64,000 nt of DNA from Doryteuthis pealeii (Eukaryota; Mollusca; Cephalopoda; Myopsida; Loliginidae), in contig CM042152.1 in the NCBI GenBank assembly GCA_023376005.1, positions 75,503,875 to 75,567,874 on the forward strand. Reading direction: 5' to 3'. Positions 12,213-20,582 of the stretch are shown in pieces. How positions within the stretch are numbered: the first letter of the stretch is position 1; each line of letters starts with the position of its first letter. A model generated the notes under the pieces. It saw nothing but the letters and a program-made list of their open reading frames with translations, searched no databases and was not told the origin of the DNA. Both the position numbers and the translations under genes were made by a program.

Positions 12213-12777
12213 ATAATATACATATAGTATATAATATAATAAATAACACAATAACACAAGATAATAAATATAATCGATATCACGTTCAGCTCTGAGCTAT
12301 GAACCATATATGAGACCATTACAGGTACTTCTACCCCGGGTCAGAGTGGACCTGGAAGTCATCTTCATTATCATCATGTATCGCTGACAGCACGAATTCC
12401 CATGATTCTCTCTTTCACACCCGTCCCTATTGGAAATCGCTCCTGGTGTGAAATATAAAAAATATTTTAATATATAATATCTTAATAGTTATTTTTAATA
12501 GTATCTTAAAGTTAATAATTATTTTTAGTTAATAATTGGTAAATAGATAAGACACCTTAGCTTTTTCCCCTTTTTCTGACCGTTAAATCTAACCCACCTA
12601 TTCTTGGTCTGTTTGTTCTAGATTCTTTTCTCTACTCTGTTTGCTTAATCGTTTCATTTGGTTAGTATTTATAAATGATTAGTTTCTTGGTATCTAACGA
12701 CATTTCAATCCATCTAGGGTCATTTTATGCTTGTTTTCTTTTGGGGGTGTCAGGATGAGCTACCATATTTGATTTGA

Positions 12778-12824
12778 TGGATACTGGATGTCATGAGGAG
12801 GACTTCCTCATGACATCAAGTATC
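12778..12824. repeat. Perfect short hairpin
   Basis: Arms GGATACTGGATGTCATGAGG and its near-perfect complement around GAC. It lies directly at the outer edge of the long-TIR element. The copy C version is at about 56,163-56,212. Confidence 0.7.
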
Positions 12825-12960
12825 CACACAGGGCTGATAAATGTCGTTGCTGTTTGGCCCACACTGGTGTGTTCATGTGTAGGTTTCCACAGGAGAATGT
12901 CACTTATAAGTTCGTACTTACTTCTTCAGAAGTTTCCAGCGTGTCTCGGCTGGAAGATAT
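12815..12960 (-). pseudogene. RTE-like LINE C-terminal relic
   Basis: The minus-strand translation reads like the conserved tail of an RTE-type endonuclease-reverse transcriptase: RHAGN..RSKYELISDILLW, then KPTHEHTSVGQTA and FISPV, with one stop. The 131-codon plus-strand frame over 12,774-13,169 is only its antisense shadow, although it stays open in copy C as well. Dead fragment; counterpart at 56,201-56,346. Confidence 0.65.
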
Positions 12961-13169
12961 ATATTGCTGTCTTTCAATCAATGAATCGCATAGATACAAA
13001 AAGAAATATCAACATACTACCGATGGTAAACATTCTGGAATTAGTACACTTAGATGTTCACTTACGTTTGTTTTATTTAACAGTAAATAAACTAATAACA
13101 GACAAAATGCAAAACATTTCTTATTTGATAGCTGAAAGTACTGGCTTCATAAAATATACATTAAATTAG

Positions 13170-13222
13170 TATTGTTTAGATTATCCGGACTATTGTCCTC
13201 ATCTTTATTGTTATCTTCATTA
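13170..13222. repeat. Single arm of a foldback shared with 22,353-22,459
   Basis: It contains TTAGTATT and GGACTATTGTCCTCATC, as in the arms of the perfect inverted repeat at 22,353-22,459. Solo arm followed by a TC microsatellite. Confidence 0.5.
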
Positions 13223-13252
13223 TCATCATGTATCGCTGACAACACGAATTCC

Positions 13253-13261
13253 CATCTCTCT

Positions 13262-13309
<48 letters not shown>
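13253..13309. repeat. (TC)n microsatellite
   Basis: About 28 TC units with one interruption. Shorter in copy C (56,640-56,671). Confidence 0.95.
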
Positions 13310-13314
<5 letters not shown>

Positions 13315-13462
13315 CCGCTTCTGGTAAGTCTTTCACATGACATTAAGTATCCACACGCCCATCTGATGGTGACACAAATTTCTTTGACATTGCCGCTAGA
13401 GTCCTACTGGGAGATACGTTAGCACCATATATATATATTTATAATATGCGTATATATAAAAA

Positions 13463-13625
13463 GATATGAAAACACCACAAAATGCTGTTAAAGTGAAAAC
13501 ATTTTATAACTTAGCTGATATTGAACAATATTTCGATTTTATGAAAATCATCATCAGAGCTTGTTCAATATCAGCTATGTTATAAAATGTTTTCACTTTA
13601 ACAGCATTTTGTGGTGTTTTCATAT
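13463..13625. mobile_element. Foldback element with a hammerhead-like loop
   Basis: Arms of about 66 bp (13,463-13,528 and 13,561-13,625) are almost perfect complements around a 32-nt loop. TA-rich tracts flank it. The loop plus the inner arm ends contain a hammerhead-like core on the minus strand (see the ncRNA entry). Counterpart at 56,826-56,998. Confidence 0.8.
13513..13561 (-). ncRNA. Hammerhead-like ribozyme motif
   Basis: Read on the minus strand: stem I AGCT (plus 13,558-13,561) pairs with AGCT (13,513-13,516). The invariant CTGATGA lies at 13,551-13,557, stem II GATTTT/AAAATC at 13,535-13,549 and GAAA at 13,531-13,534. Stem III ATATTG/CAATAT encloses a 2-nt loop (13,518-13,531). The predicted cleavage nucleotide is C (plus 13,517), giving an AUC triplet. 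One extra nucleotide (plus 13,550) lies between CTGATGA and stem II, unlike canonical hammerheads. The long hairpin arms compete with this fold. Activity is uncertain. Confidence 0.5.
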
Positions 13626-13814
13626 TTTTTTTTTATATATACTCATACCGTCGGATTCATTTCCTTTCTTTTAACTTATATTTATCATATGCATAAAATA
13701 TGTACTTTGAACTTCATTAGATCTCATAAAAGAAAAAAAAGACCTCTAAAAAAAGTCAAGAAGCAGGCGATATCCCACAGAGACTATTACGGATGCGGGA
13801 CTACTTGTACTTGT

Positions 13815-13965
13815 ACTTGTACTCCTTGCAAATACGCCTGCACAAGCCGAATCCCAGCTACATAGCCTGGAGAAGGCAGCAAGGATAATCGACCTCTATG
13901 TTTTAAAATGAAAGGTGACATCTTCACACTCGATGGCAAGTCTCTAAAGGTATTAGAACAATTCA
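13815..13965 (+). pseudogene. RTE-like LINE relic
   Basis: Translation keeps PAQAES, LEKAAR, LYV and GDIFTLDGKSLKVLEQFTF, the conserved block between the reverse transcriptase and the C-terminal tail of RTE-like LINEs. Frameshifted. The next fragment (14,020-14,100) is in the opposite orientation. Counterpart at 57,196-57,345. Confidence 0.6.
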
Positions 13966-14019
13966 CGTTTAACACAGCACGTAGCATGCTATTGCAACTC
14001 TCATCTAGCTTATTGTCTA

Positions 14020-14100
14020 TGCCCTTTGTTGGTGCAGCCGTACAGTAGCACTGACATGGCTGCGGTTTGGAAGAATTCTCACTTTATCTTATCAGAGAGA
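14020..14100 (-). pseudogene. RTE-like LINE relic, inverted
   Basis: The minus strand reads SDKIK, a stop, then EFFQTAAMSVLLYGC, which is the segment that normally follows the neighbouring plus-strand fragment. The LINE has therefore been internally inverted, as in twin-primed or rearranged insertions. Counterpart at 57,400-57,480. Confidence 0.65.
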
Positions 14101-14934
14101 TCTAGCTCTATGTCTATTCGAATGTACTATGTTTATTCCTAGTTTTTCGTTGCCTGAATAATTGTAGCGTGATTATTATGGTCTACGGGGAATTTGGGGA
14201 TTGAAAAGAAAACGGTATTCGGATTTCTGGAAAAAGAGAAGAAAAAAAAGAATAAAGGTTAACGTTTAGAAGGGTAAACACTCAACGGGGTGCTAGCAAT
14301 TGACCGACGAATGACCTCAGAACTAGATTTAAAAATAAAAACGGAAGTTCCGGGTTTTGACCGGAAGCGAAAGTGGGTGACCCTCCCACCCCGGAACGAG
14401 AAACTGAAGCAGAGAAAAATCTTTCTTTTTCGGTTGGGCCTTCGTAAGGGGCAGACGGGGCTTCTCGATTTTCCCGGTGATGTGTTTCGTATAGTAGTAC
14501 CGAACATGATCTACGATAGAATAATTTGACCTTACCCCCCTCTCTCTCTTAGACTAGACAGGCGGTCAAAGAGGTCCCCTCTAATCAAACTCTAGCACCT
14601 ATATGATTGTCCCAACCCTATTCTTCCCTTATGGCAAAATCCCAATCATTTTTATAAAATGTGCTCTAAGAGGGTAGCTGAAAAAGAACCAACGAGCATG
14701 GAAAGGAATAAACAACTCCTTTGTGACTATACGACTTACGTATGTTGTTTCTGAAATAACAACGACTACTACTACAACTCGAATTTAGCCCTATGCAACA
14801 TGATTCACCTCGGTCATATCTCTAAATTATATACCATAGGCTCTGTGTTTGAGGGAATTCGTTTGCAGAGAAACCTATGTGTATGTAAAATACATATATA
14901 TGTGTAGGTGTGTATGGTTGCGCTATGTGCATAG
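14101..14934. other. No gene; GC-richer island with ETS-like words
   Basis: Positions 14,285-14,480 are richer in G/C than their surroundings and hold CGGAAGTTCCGGG and ACCGGAAGC words resembling ETS-factor sites. Opposing short frames here (14,259-14,529) are uninformative. Counterpart at 57,481-58,320. Confidence 0.35.
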
Positions 14935-14984
14935 TATAGATTTCTATACGGTTGATAATTATCAATCGTATGGAAATCTATACT
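14935..14984. repeat. Near-perfect 50-bp hairpin
   Basis: Arms TATAGATTTCTATACGG.. and ..CGTATGGAAATCTATA around GATAATTATC. It overlaps the start of the next Helitron-like element. Counterpart at about 58,329-58,377. Confidence 0.75.
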
Positions 14985-15164
14985 AACTATTATTAAGGGA
15001 TGTTCCGTCTCTATTTGTCTATAACGAAAACTATGTCACTGCTTACGTCAACTTACCCCAAATCGTCATAACACAGAATAAATACACTCAAAATTTGAGC
15101 ATGCAAAATTTGAGCATGCAATAAGACGGTCTTCATTGATTTTTGAAACACGTTTTATGCCCGG

Positions 15165-15208
<44 letters not shown>

Positions 15209-15417
15209 TGTTTTATTTTAAAATATATTTAAAGTTATCAAAACTAAGTTTCCATTCAAAATGATTTTATTCCCCCCCCCTTTTATAAATTTGATGATTT
15301 CACTTACTTATGGTACAAACTCACTGACATTAAATTTTTAACGCCTACCCACTCAGGTAATATATTTTAAAAGTTAATTTTTACATCGCCCAGAAGGTGT
15401 TTTTTTAATTTTCCTAG
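14977..15417 (+). mobile_element. Helitron-like non-autonomous element
   Basis: It starts A|TC (14,977-14,978), has GTCTATAAC and a TACGTCA word near the 5' end, and ends CTAG (15,414-15,417) before T. A decayed hairpin (CGCCC/AGA/AGGTG, around 15,387-15,399) lies about 15 nt inside. An internal (AT)n tract is at 15,168-15,205. Same 5' and 3' families as the elements at 4,106 and 11,795. Counterpart at 58,370-58,821. Confidence 0.65.
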
Positions 15418-15494
15418 TGCACATAACGCAAATATATCTGTACTGTGTCCATAACGCAAATAAACACATGAGTTCCTTTATTTGATGGACAGAT

Positions 15495-15808
15495 TTATTA
15501 TCTGTTCATCAAATAACGGAACTCCTGAAGGACCCATTGTTTGACGAAGCACTGAACAAAGCTGAACTGTCCGCCTGGCGGTCACTAAAGTTAGTAGTTG
15601 CAAAATTCCTGGGAAACCTCCGGAGTGCGGAATACGAGAAGGAAATTACTGAAGAGTTTCCACCAACTCGGAGCACGGATGTCAGTCAAACTGCACGTTC
15701 AGCGGTCACACTTCAATTATTTCCTAAAGAACTGTAGAGATTTGGGTGAAGAGCAGATTGAGCACTTTCATCCAGACATTCGCATTATGGAAGAGCGCTA
15801 CCAAGGCC
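15495..15808 (+). pseudogene. Relic of a repeat-encoded protein
   Basis: Two frames join into one conserved block: LFDEALNKAELSAWRSLKLV, then VAKFLGNLRSAEYEKEI, and after a frameshift LLKSFHQLGARMSVKLH, RSHFNYFLKN, EEQIEHFHPDIRIMEERYQG. It resembles a widespread invertebrate family of uncharacterised, repeat-associated proteins with a HFLxSHLxxFPxNxGxxSxEQGERFHQDI.MExRYQGRW motif. I do not know its enzymatic role. The fragment is cut off by the SINE that starts at about 15,811. Counterpart at 58,885-59,210. Confidence 0.55.
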
Positions 15809-15810
15809 AA

Positions 15811-16045
15811 GATATGCTCAGTCTGTAGAGCGTTCGGCTAGAAACCACAAGGTTCCTAGTTCGATACCGGCTCTCGCCAACTCAGCGTATGAGTAGCACA
15901 GGGATTTGTGCGGCAATGTAAGGAGTTGATGGTAGGTGTGGCGCTCCACCTCAGACGCAAAAACAATCTCCTTGGTCTACGCTAGTGAAAAGGAGATAGA
16001 CTCCCTCGCTGATTGGCTGATTTAAGCCACTTTACTTTACTTACT
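15811..16045 (+). mobile_element. tRNA-derived SINE, family 1
   Basis: tRNA-like head with TGCTCAGTCTGTAGAGCG (A-box region) and GTTCGATACC (B box, 15,859-15,868). The body has AGTAGCACAGGGATTTG, GTGGCGCTCCACCTCAGACG and CTCCCTCGCTGATTGG, with a short TTTACTT tail. Pol III-transcribed type; other copies at 16,147, 19,925, 21,803, 25,957 and 36,102. Counterpart at 59,214-59,462. Confidence 0.8.
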
Positions 16046-16146
16046 GCTGGTGATTGAAAGGGGTGCGGTTGCTGCGGAACACAGGAGGAAGACTTGAAAA
16101 GACCTGTCACCCAAGAATAGCTTCTTTTGTGTATTTTTAGTAAGTA

Positions 16147-16398
16147 AAAGTAAGTCGTCAGGGTGGCCTAAAATCAGTATCAGCCAGACAGCAATGGAGT
16201 CTATCCCCTTTTCACGAGCACTAGACCAAAGAGATTCTTTTTGCGTCTAAGGTGAAGCGCCACACCTACCAATAGATCCTTAATTTACTGCACAGATCAC
16301 TGTGCTTGTCAGATGCTGAGTAGGTAAGGGATGGAATCGAACAAGGAACATTGTGGCTCCTAGCCGGACACTCTACCGACTGAACAAAACATGGCACA
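16147..16398 (-). mobile_element. tRNA-derived SINE, family 1, inverted
   Basis: Antisense copy with the same body words. Together with the 15,811 copy it makes an inverted SINE pair about 100 bp apart, able to form a long hairpin in read-through RNA. Counterpart at 59,550-59,806. Confidence 0.8.
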
Positions 16399-16840
16399 AT
16401 GTTAGCTTTCTGTGAATATATCAACCCTGAATTTATGTGTTTAATTCTTTAATAAATTGAATAGTTATAATACTGTTCTATACATTTCAAGTAAGAGCTT
16501 GTAATCTTAAAGATTTGATCTGATAAGAAGAAATGAGTATGATTTTTTTTATTCTGCGTAAAAAAACTGTATTAAAATCAGATATCTATTATTACACTAA
16601 AGCTGAGTTAATCAACTTTTGCTTCCTAAAGGCTTTTTTACTGTTTAGTTTAATGACACGAAAATTATACTAAATTATTTCTTACTTTTAGGATTAAATT
16701 ATGTTTGAAAGAAATTCTGTTTTAATTGGTTCTAATTAGTCGTAATTTGCAATTTTGTCAAAAACCGACCAATCTCTTACTTTACTCTGTGTCTATATCT
16801 TTCCTTCCCTCTAATATCTCTTGACTACCTCCTCCTTATC

Positions 16841-16841
<1 letters not shown>
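16399..16841. other. AT-rich stretch, nothing recognised
   Basis: No open frame, RNA motif or repeat family recognised; nearly identical in copy C. Confidence 0.4.

Positions 16842-16898
<57 letters not shown>
16842..16898. repeat. (GA)n microsatellite
   Basis: About 28 GA units. Longer (about 70 bp, with extra flanking sequence) in copy C at 60,270-60,339. Confidence 0.95.
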
Positions 16899-16899
<1 letters not shown>

Positions 16900-17675
16900 G
16901 GGAGAATTTGAAATGTATTTCTATGTTAAATTTCACAACCAGCAACTCGTAACTTATATGAGGCCAAACATTCACTTTCTTAGAAAGCTAACAAAACGAT
17001 TTTAAGGTTTCGTCCGGCCATATTTAATTGTTTATTTTTAAAAAGTTTTATTCGTTTTGCTAACTCACTTTTCCCTAATCTCAATTATCTACCCAGAGCT
17101 GAATGGGTGACCCAATGGGTCACGTTTTGTCGCATTACATATTAAATCTTGAAAACAGTGTAAACTGTCCATAGTAGTCTATACTTTTCCTATGCGTCCA
17201 TAGATATCGTTTTCTGTAAATGAGATATTACTACCTCGACATCACGGGGTTAATTATTATATTCAAATCGGAATCCGTTATTCCCTCTTCCATTTAAATG
17301 ACAATGTCCCAATGGAACGAGTTCCCACATATTTATATGGCATCGCGGAAGATAGATTATGGAAACCTGTCCGTAAATTGATGACAGTCGTCTCGTGGAG
17401 CACCAATGCACTTTCTAGGCGCCTTCAGCGTGACAAATTTTGTCCTTTTTTTAATTTTTCATTACAGACGCGTAAATCAAATCGGAATTGTGGTTTTATG
17501 TGTTCCCGTAGAGTACCAAGACATTAAGACCCCGTCCCATTTTCACGTGTAGACTTCGCTTTTACGATATAAAATTGTATTTCTGGAGAAGCCATTATTT
17601 TTGCGAAATATGTCAATTTAAATTTCCGCATTGTCTTCCTTTTCTCAGACAGACAGATTTTATTCTAAACTTAAC

Positions 17676-17679
<4 letters not shown>
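16899..17679. other. Unrecognised stretch with a splice-acceptor-like tract
   Basis: Positions 17,447-17,467 form a pyrimidine-rich run ending in ACAG. Short frames at 17,312-17,527 (and 60,636-60,971 in copy C) have no recognisable domain. A buried exon cannot be excluded but is not supported. Confidence 0.3.

Positions 17680-17724
<45 letters not shown>
17680..17724. repeat. (TA)n microsatellite
   Basis: Pure TA, shorter in copy C (about 61,123-61,151). Confidence 0.95.
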
Positions 17725-17726
<2 letters not shown>

Positions 17727-17789
17727 ACTTGGCAATATATATATATGGTGTGCGGTGTACATACATGCACACATATATAATAAGACTAA

Positions 17790-17801
17790 TATTAATATTA
17801 A
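17790..17801. other. Empty Helitron target site
   Basis: ATTAA|TATTA here (junction 17,795/17,796) is uninterrupted. Copy C has a 615-bp element between exactly this A and T. Confidence 0.85.
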
Positions 17802-17881
17802 TAAAGTAGATTGCTTTATTTATAAGCGACAAACTGAGTCACCAAGCGCTGTTAAATCAGTCTCTACGTAACTATTCTAAC

Positions 17882-17885
<4 letters not shown>

Positions 17886-17941
<56 letters not shown>

Positions 17942-18173
17942 GTTGTTATCGGTTCAACGGGAGAAAATTAAATATTTTATTTTTTTAAATTATAAAAAAA
18001 TAAGGTCCGCAAAATTGATTATGTTTTTAATTTCTTTCATTTTACATTAGCGACACGTGTTTAAGATCTTCTGATATCTTCTTCAGACTTTGATTAACCA
18101 CATTCACATTTTAATCGAACCTGAAGAAGAGACATCAGATCTGAAACACGTGTTGCTAACGTAAAACAAAAGT
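17886..18173. mobile_element. TA-flanked foldback, absent from copy C
   Basis: (TA)n at 17,886-17,936, followed at 17,937-18,166 by a copy of the 7,429-7,660 unit that differs at only a few bases. In copy C the TA tract (61,922-61,964) runs straight into AAGTTGTGTCAAAG, so the foldback is missing there. An insertion (or loss) within a TA microsatellite since A and C diverged. Confidence 0.75.
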
Positions 18174-18415
18174 TGTGTCAAAGAAGTATCGAGATTTTTT
18201 GTACTTTTTGACACACCTTTTATTCTGAGAAATAAAGAAAAGCTCCATTCTTTCTTCATTTCTATTTTGGTAAATACAGCTTTAAACTTATTACTTTTTC
18301 ACACACCTTGTATTCGGAATAAAAATGATTGAATGGAACTTTTTTTTTTCAGAAATATAAGGTGTGTCAAAAAATACAAAAAGTACTTTTTTGACACACC
18401 TTGTATATGCGGCCT
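18174..18415. mobile_element. Mariner-like MITE cluster
   Basis: Several copies of GGTGTGTCAAAAA or its complement (about 18,176, 18,208, 18,300, 18,361, 18,395). They form nested inverted repeats, including a tight hairpin at 18,360-18,410. The word resembles Tc1/mariner-type terminal repeats, and TA precedes it. No transposase. Counterpart at 61,965-62,215. Confidence 0.55.
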
Positions 18416-18419
18416 TTCG

Positions 18420-19130
18420 TCCATTTCTCTATTGTAACGTAAATACACCTGCACAAGCTGAATAACTGCCAGAGAAAGCAGCAAAAGACATTGGTCTCTA
18501 TGCGAATTCAGATGAAATAAAGTTTGTGTTCCAATCAAGATGGAGACATCCTCTCTATGGATGAAAAGACTCAGAAATTAGTAAACTATTTCACATATCT
18601 AGATAGAAATATCTCATCTACAGAAAGCGGTGTCAATATACGTATAGAGAGGCATGGACAGCAATAGACATATTTTTATCTCTGATTTTTTTTTATTTCT
18701 GATAAGATAAAGTATTAATTCTTCCAGGCTGTAGCCGTGTCAGTGTTGCTGTATGACTGTACCGCTTGGATTTTAACGTAAAATTTTGTGAAAGAGCTAG
18801 ATGTAAACTACGCAAGGGTACTGTGTGCCGTCTTGAAAAAAATTAGAAAGTATGACCCCACAAAAAGTAGTAATACGGGCAATTACCTCTTATCACATAA
18901 AGCATCCAAGTAAGACGAACTAGACGTGCTGTGTATTGCTGGAGAAGAAAGGACAAATTCATAAGTGACGCTCTTCTATGGACAACTACACATGGACACA
19001 CACACCAGTCTATACACACACAAGCAAAAAATCTACATCAAATAGTTGCGGATAATTGATGCCGTGTGGAACACCTGCCAGGAGCGATATACGATAGGAT
19101 AAAGAGAGATGAAAATCCATGCTGTCGACC
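18420..19130 (+). pseudogene. RTE-like LINE 3' relic
   Basis: In shifting frames: PAQAE; WSLCEFR; GDILSMDEK; SDKIK then FFQAVAVSVLLYDCTAW; RRTRRAVYCWRRKDKFISDA, LLWTTTHGHT; VEHLPGAIYDR. These are successive conserved blocks of the C-terminal half of RTE-like endonuclease-reverse transcriptases. Many stops and frameshifts; the reverse-transcriptase catalytic region is absent. Counterpart at 62,220-62,925. Confidence 0.75.
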
Positions 19131-19133
19131 TAA

Positions 19134-19135
<2 letters not shown>

Positions 19136-19218
<83 letters not shown>

Positions 19219-19241
19219 CGTGCGTGTGTGTGTGTGTGTGG
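19136..19241. repeat. (TA)n(GT)n microsatellite
   Basis: TA block followed by GT with a few GC steps. In copy C this block is interrupted by (GA)n. Confidence 0.95.
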
Positions 19242-19506
19242 AGAAAGGTAGACAAACACGGGATATTGTAAAAGATGGATGTTTATTTTTTGTAGTGATG
19301 TTGAAGTTATAACGTTTCGGTCTATTAGACCTTCTTCAGGATGTTGGATTGAGTTCTTGCTTCAACAGTATGCAAGTGTTCACTGTTGAAGTAAGAACTC
19401 AATCTAATGTCCAGAAGAAGGTCTAAGAGACCGAAACTTTATAACGTCGACATCACTATCCACAATAAACATCCATTTTGTACAACATCCTGTGTTTGTC
19501 TACCTT

Positions 19507-19510
<4 letters not shown>
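19242..19510. mobile_element. TA/CA-flanked foldback with hammerhead-like arms
   Basis: Arms at about 19,281-19,372 and 19,381-19,475 are imperfect complements. The element sits between a (TA)(GT) tract and a (CA)(TA) tract, and its outer ends (GACAAACACGGGAT and CCTGTGTTTGTC) are inverted too. Each arm has a GAAGAAGGTCTA..GACCGAAAC core. Counterpart at 63,067-63,330. Confidence 0.7.
19407..19453 (+). ncRNA. Decayed hammerhead-like motif
   Basis: Stem I ATGTC/GACAT (19,407-19,411 and 19,449-19,453). Core CAGAAGA where CTGANGA is required. Stem II GGTCT/AGACC with a 3-nt loop (19,420-19,432), GAAA at 19,433-19,436, short stem III 19,437-19,446 and cleavage triplet GTC ending at 19,448. The U-to-A change in CTGA and an extra A before stem II make activity unlikely. 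The opposite arm has intact CTGAAGA but has lost the GTC. Identical at 63,227-63,273. Confidence 0.4.
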
Positions 19511-19573
<63 letters not shown>

Positions 19574-19586
19574 ATATATATATACA
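19511..19586. repeat. (CA)n(TA)n microsatellite
   Basis: CA then TA then GT/TA, closing the foldback block. Confidence 0.95.
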
Positions 19587-19924
19587 ATGGGCCGCCTCAC
19601 CGAGGGAAAAAGAAAAAAAATTGATAATACGCATTTTTCTGAGGGAATCGCGAAAGTGTTTATATGGAAACCTAATCATTTAGTAGTTTAAAATGGTAGA
19701 ATATGTCATGTCAGTGCTACTGTATGGCTGATACCGACAATATGTCACTCTGCAGACTTTATTACAATGGAGACAAATGCCTCGGAGAAATCTAAAAACA
19801 ATAGTGTTGCCTCGAGATTTTTTGCTCGAACCCCTTTTACTTTTCGACGAATAGTCAGGATCTGAGAAGTTACGATTGATTGACTAATTTGGTTAAAGTA
19901 AAAATAGATAATAATCAAAGAGTG
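19587..19924. other. Unrecognised stretch
   Basis: It contains CATGTCAGTGCTACTGTATGG (about 19,706-19,726), a scrap of the RTE SVLLYG block in the plus sense. Otherwise no feature. Confidence 0.4.
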
Positions 19925-20165
19925 GCGGAGTGGCCTATTGTCGATAACAGTCGGACAGCGAGGGAGTCCACCTCCTTTTCACTAGCGCCACATCAGGGAG
20001 ATTTTTTATGCGTGGTGGAGCGCCACACCTACCGTCAGCTCCGCACTTTACCGTACAGACCAAAATACTCAAAATGTGCTACTCATGCGCTAAATTGGCG
20101 GGACTGGTGTCGAACCAGAAACATTGTGATTACTTGGTGAGTGCTCTACCGACTGAGCTAAACCG
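19925..20165 (-). mobile_element. tRNA-derived SINE, family 1, antisense
   Basis: Antisense body words (GGAGCGCCACACCTACC) followed by the tRNA-like head: GGTGTCGAACC (B-box complement region) near 20,107 and GCTCTACCGACTGAGCTAAA (A-box complement) at about 20,143-20,162. Frames across it (19,880-20,140) are shadows. Counterpart at 63,727-63,955. Confidence 0.8.
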
Positions 20166-20582
20166 GACGTATTATCATATATTACAATTTATATTTCGAT
20201 GAATAGTTTGGATTTGAGAAGTTGTGGATCGATTTTGCTAATTAGGTCAAGGGTAAAATAGATAATACGTTTTTTTTTTGTTTTTTTTTGTGGCAGATAT
20301 CGCGAAAGTGTTTGTATGGTAGCCTAACCTTTTGGGAAATTTAAAAACGCTAGAATATGGCTATTTTCAGGCAATTTTCCGCTTTATTTTTTCTTCTTCT
20401 TAGGAATACGGCCAATAAAAGAGGAAACATATTCACCTTAAACTTTTCTCTCATTCTTTTATAAAACAAAATTGACAACTGTGTATTGAGTTATTTCATT
20501 CACAGCCACAGAATGGGATTTTGTTTTTCAAGGTAAAAGAAAGAAACTGTTTATGAATAAATATGACTGATATGATGAAAAA
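20166..20582. other. AT-rich stretch, nothing recognised
   Basis: No gene or repeat family recognised. Copy A/C correspondence is lost here only because the window ends. Confidence 0.4.

Larger units (their letters stand above)
11035..12776. mobile_element. Long-TIR element with nested insertions
   Basis: Arms of about 340 bp: 11,035-11,068 plus 11,386-11,690 is the reverse complement of about 12,450-12,776. The match spans ATCAAATATGG, GACACCCCC, CAAAAGAAAACAAGC and TTTAACGGTCAG. The left arm is split by a 317-bp insertion. The centre contains the Helitron at 11,795-12,212 and a piece shared with 281-335. No transposase remains. Counterpart in copy C: about 54,402-56,162. Confidence 0.7.

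Noticed and set aside
12774..13169. 131-codon frame open in both A and C copies
   Set aside because: Its central part is the exact antisense of an RTE-like LINE tail on the minus strand, and the two copies share ancestry, so openness is not evidence of selection.
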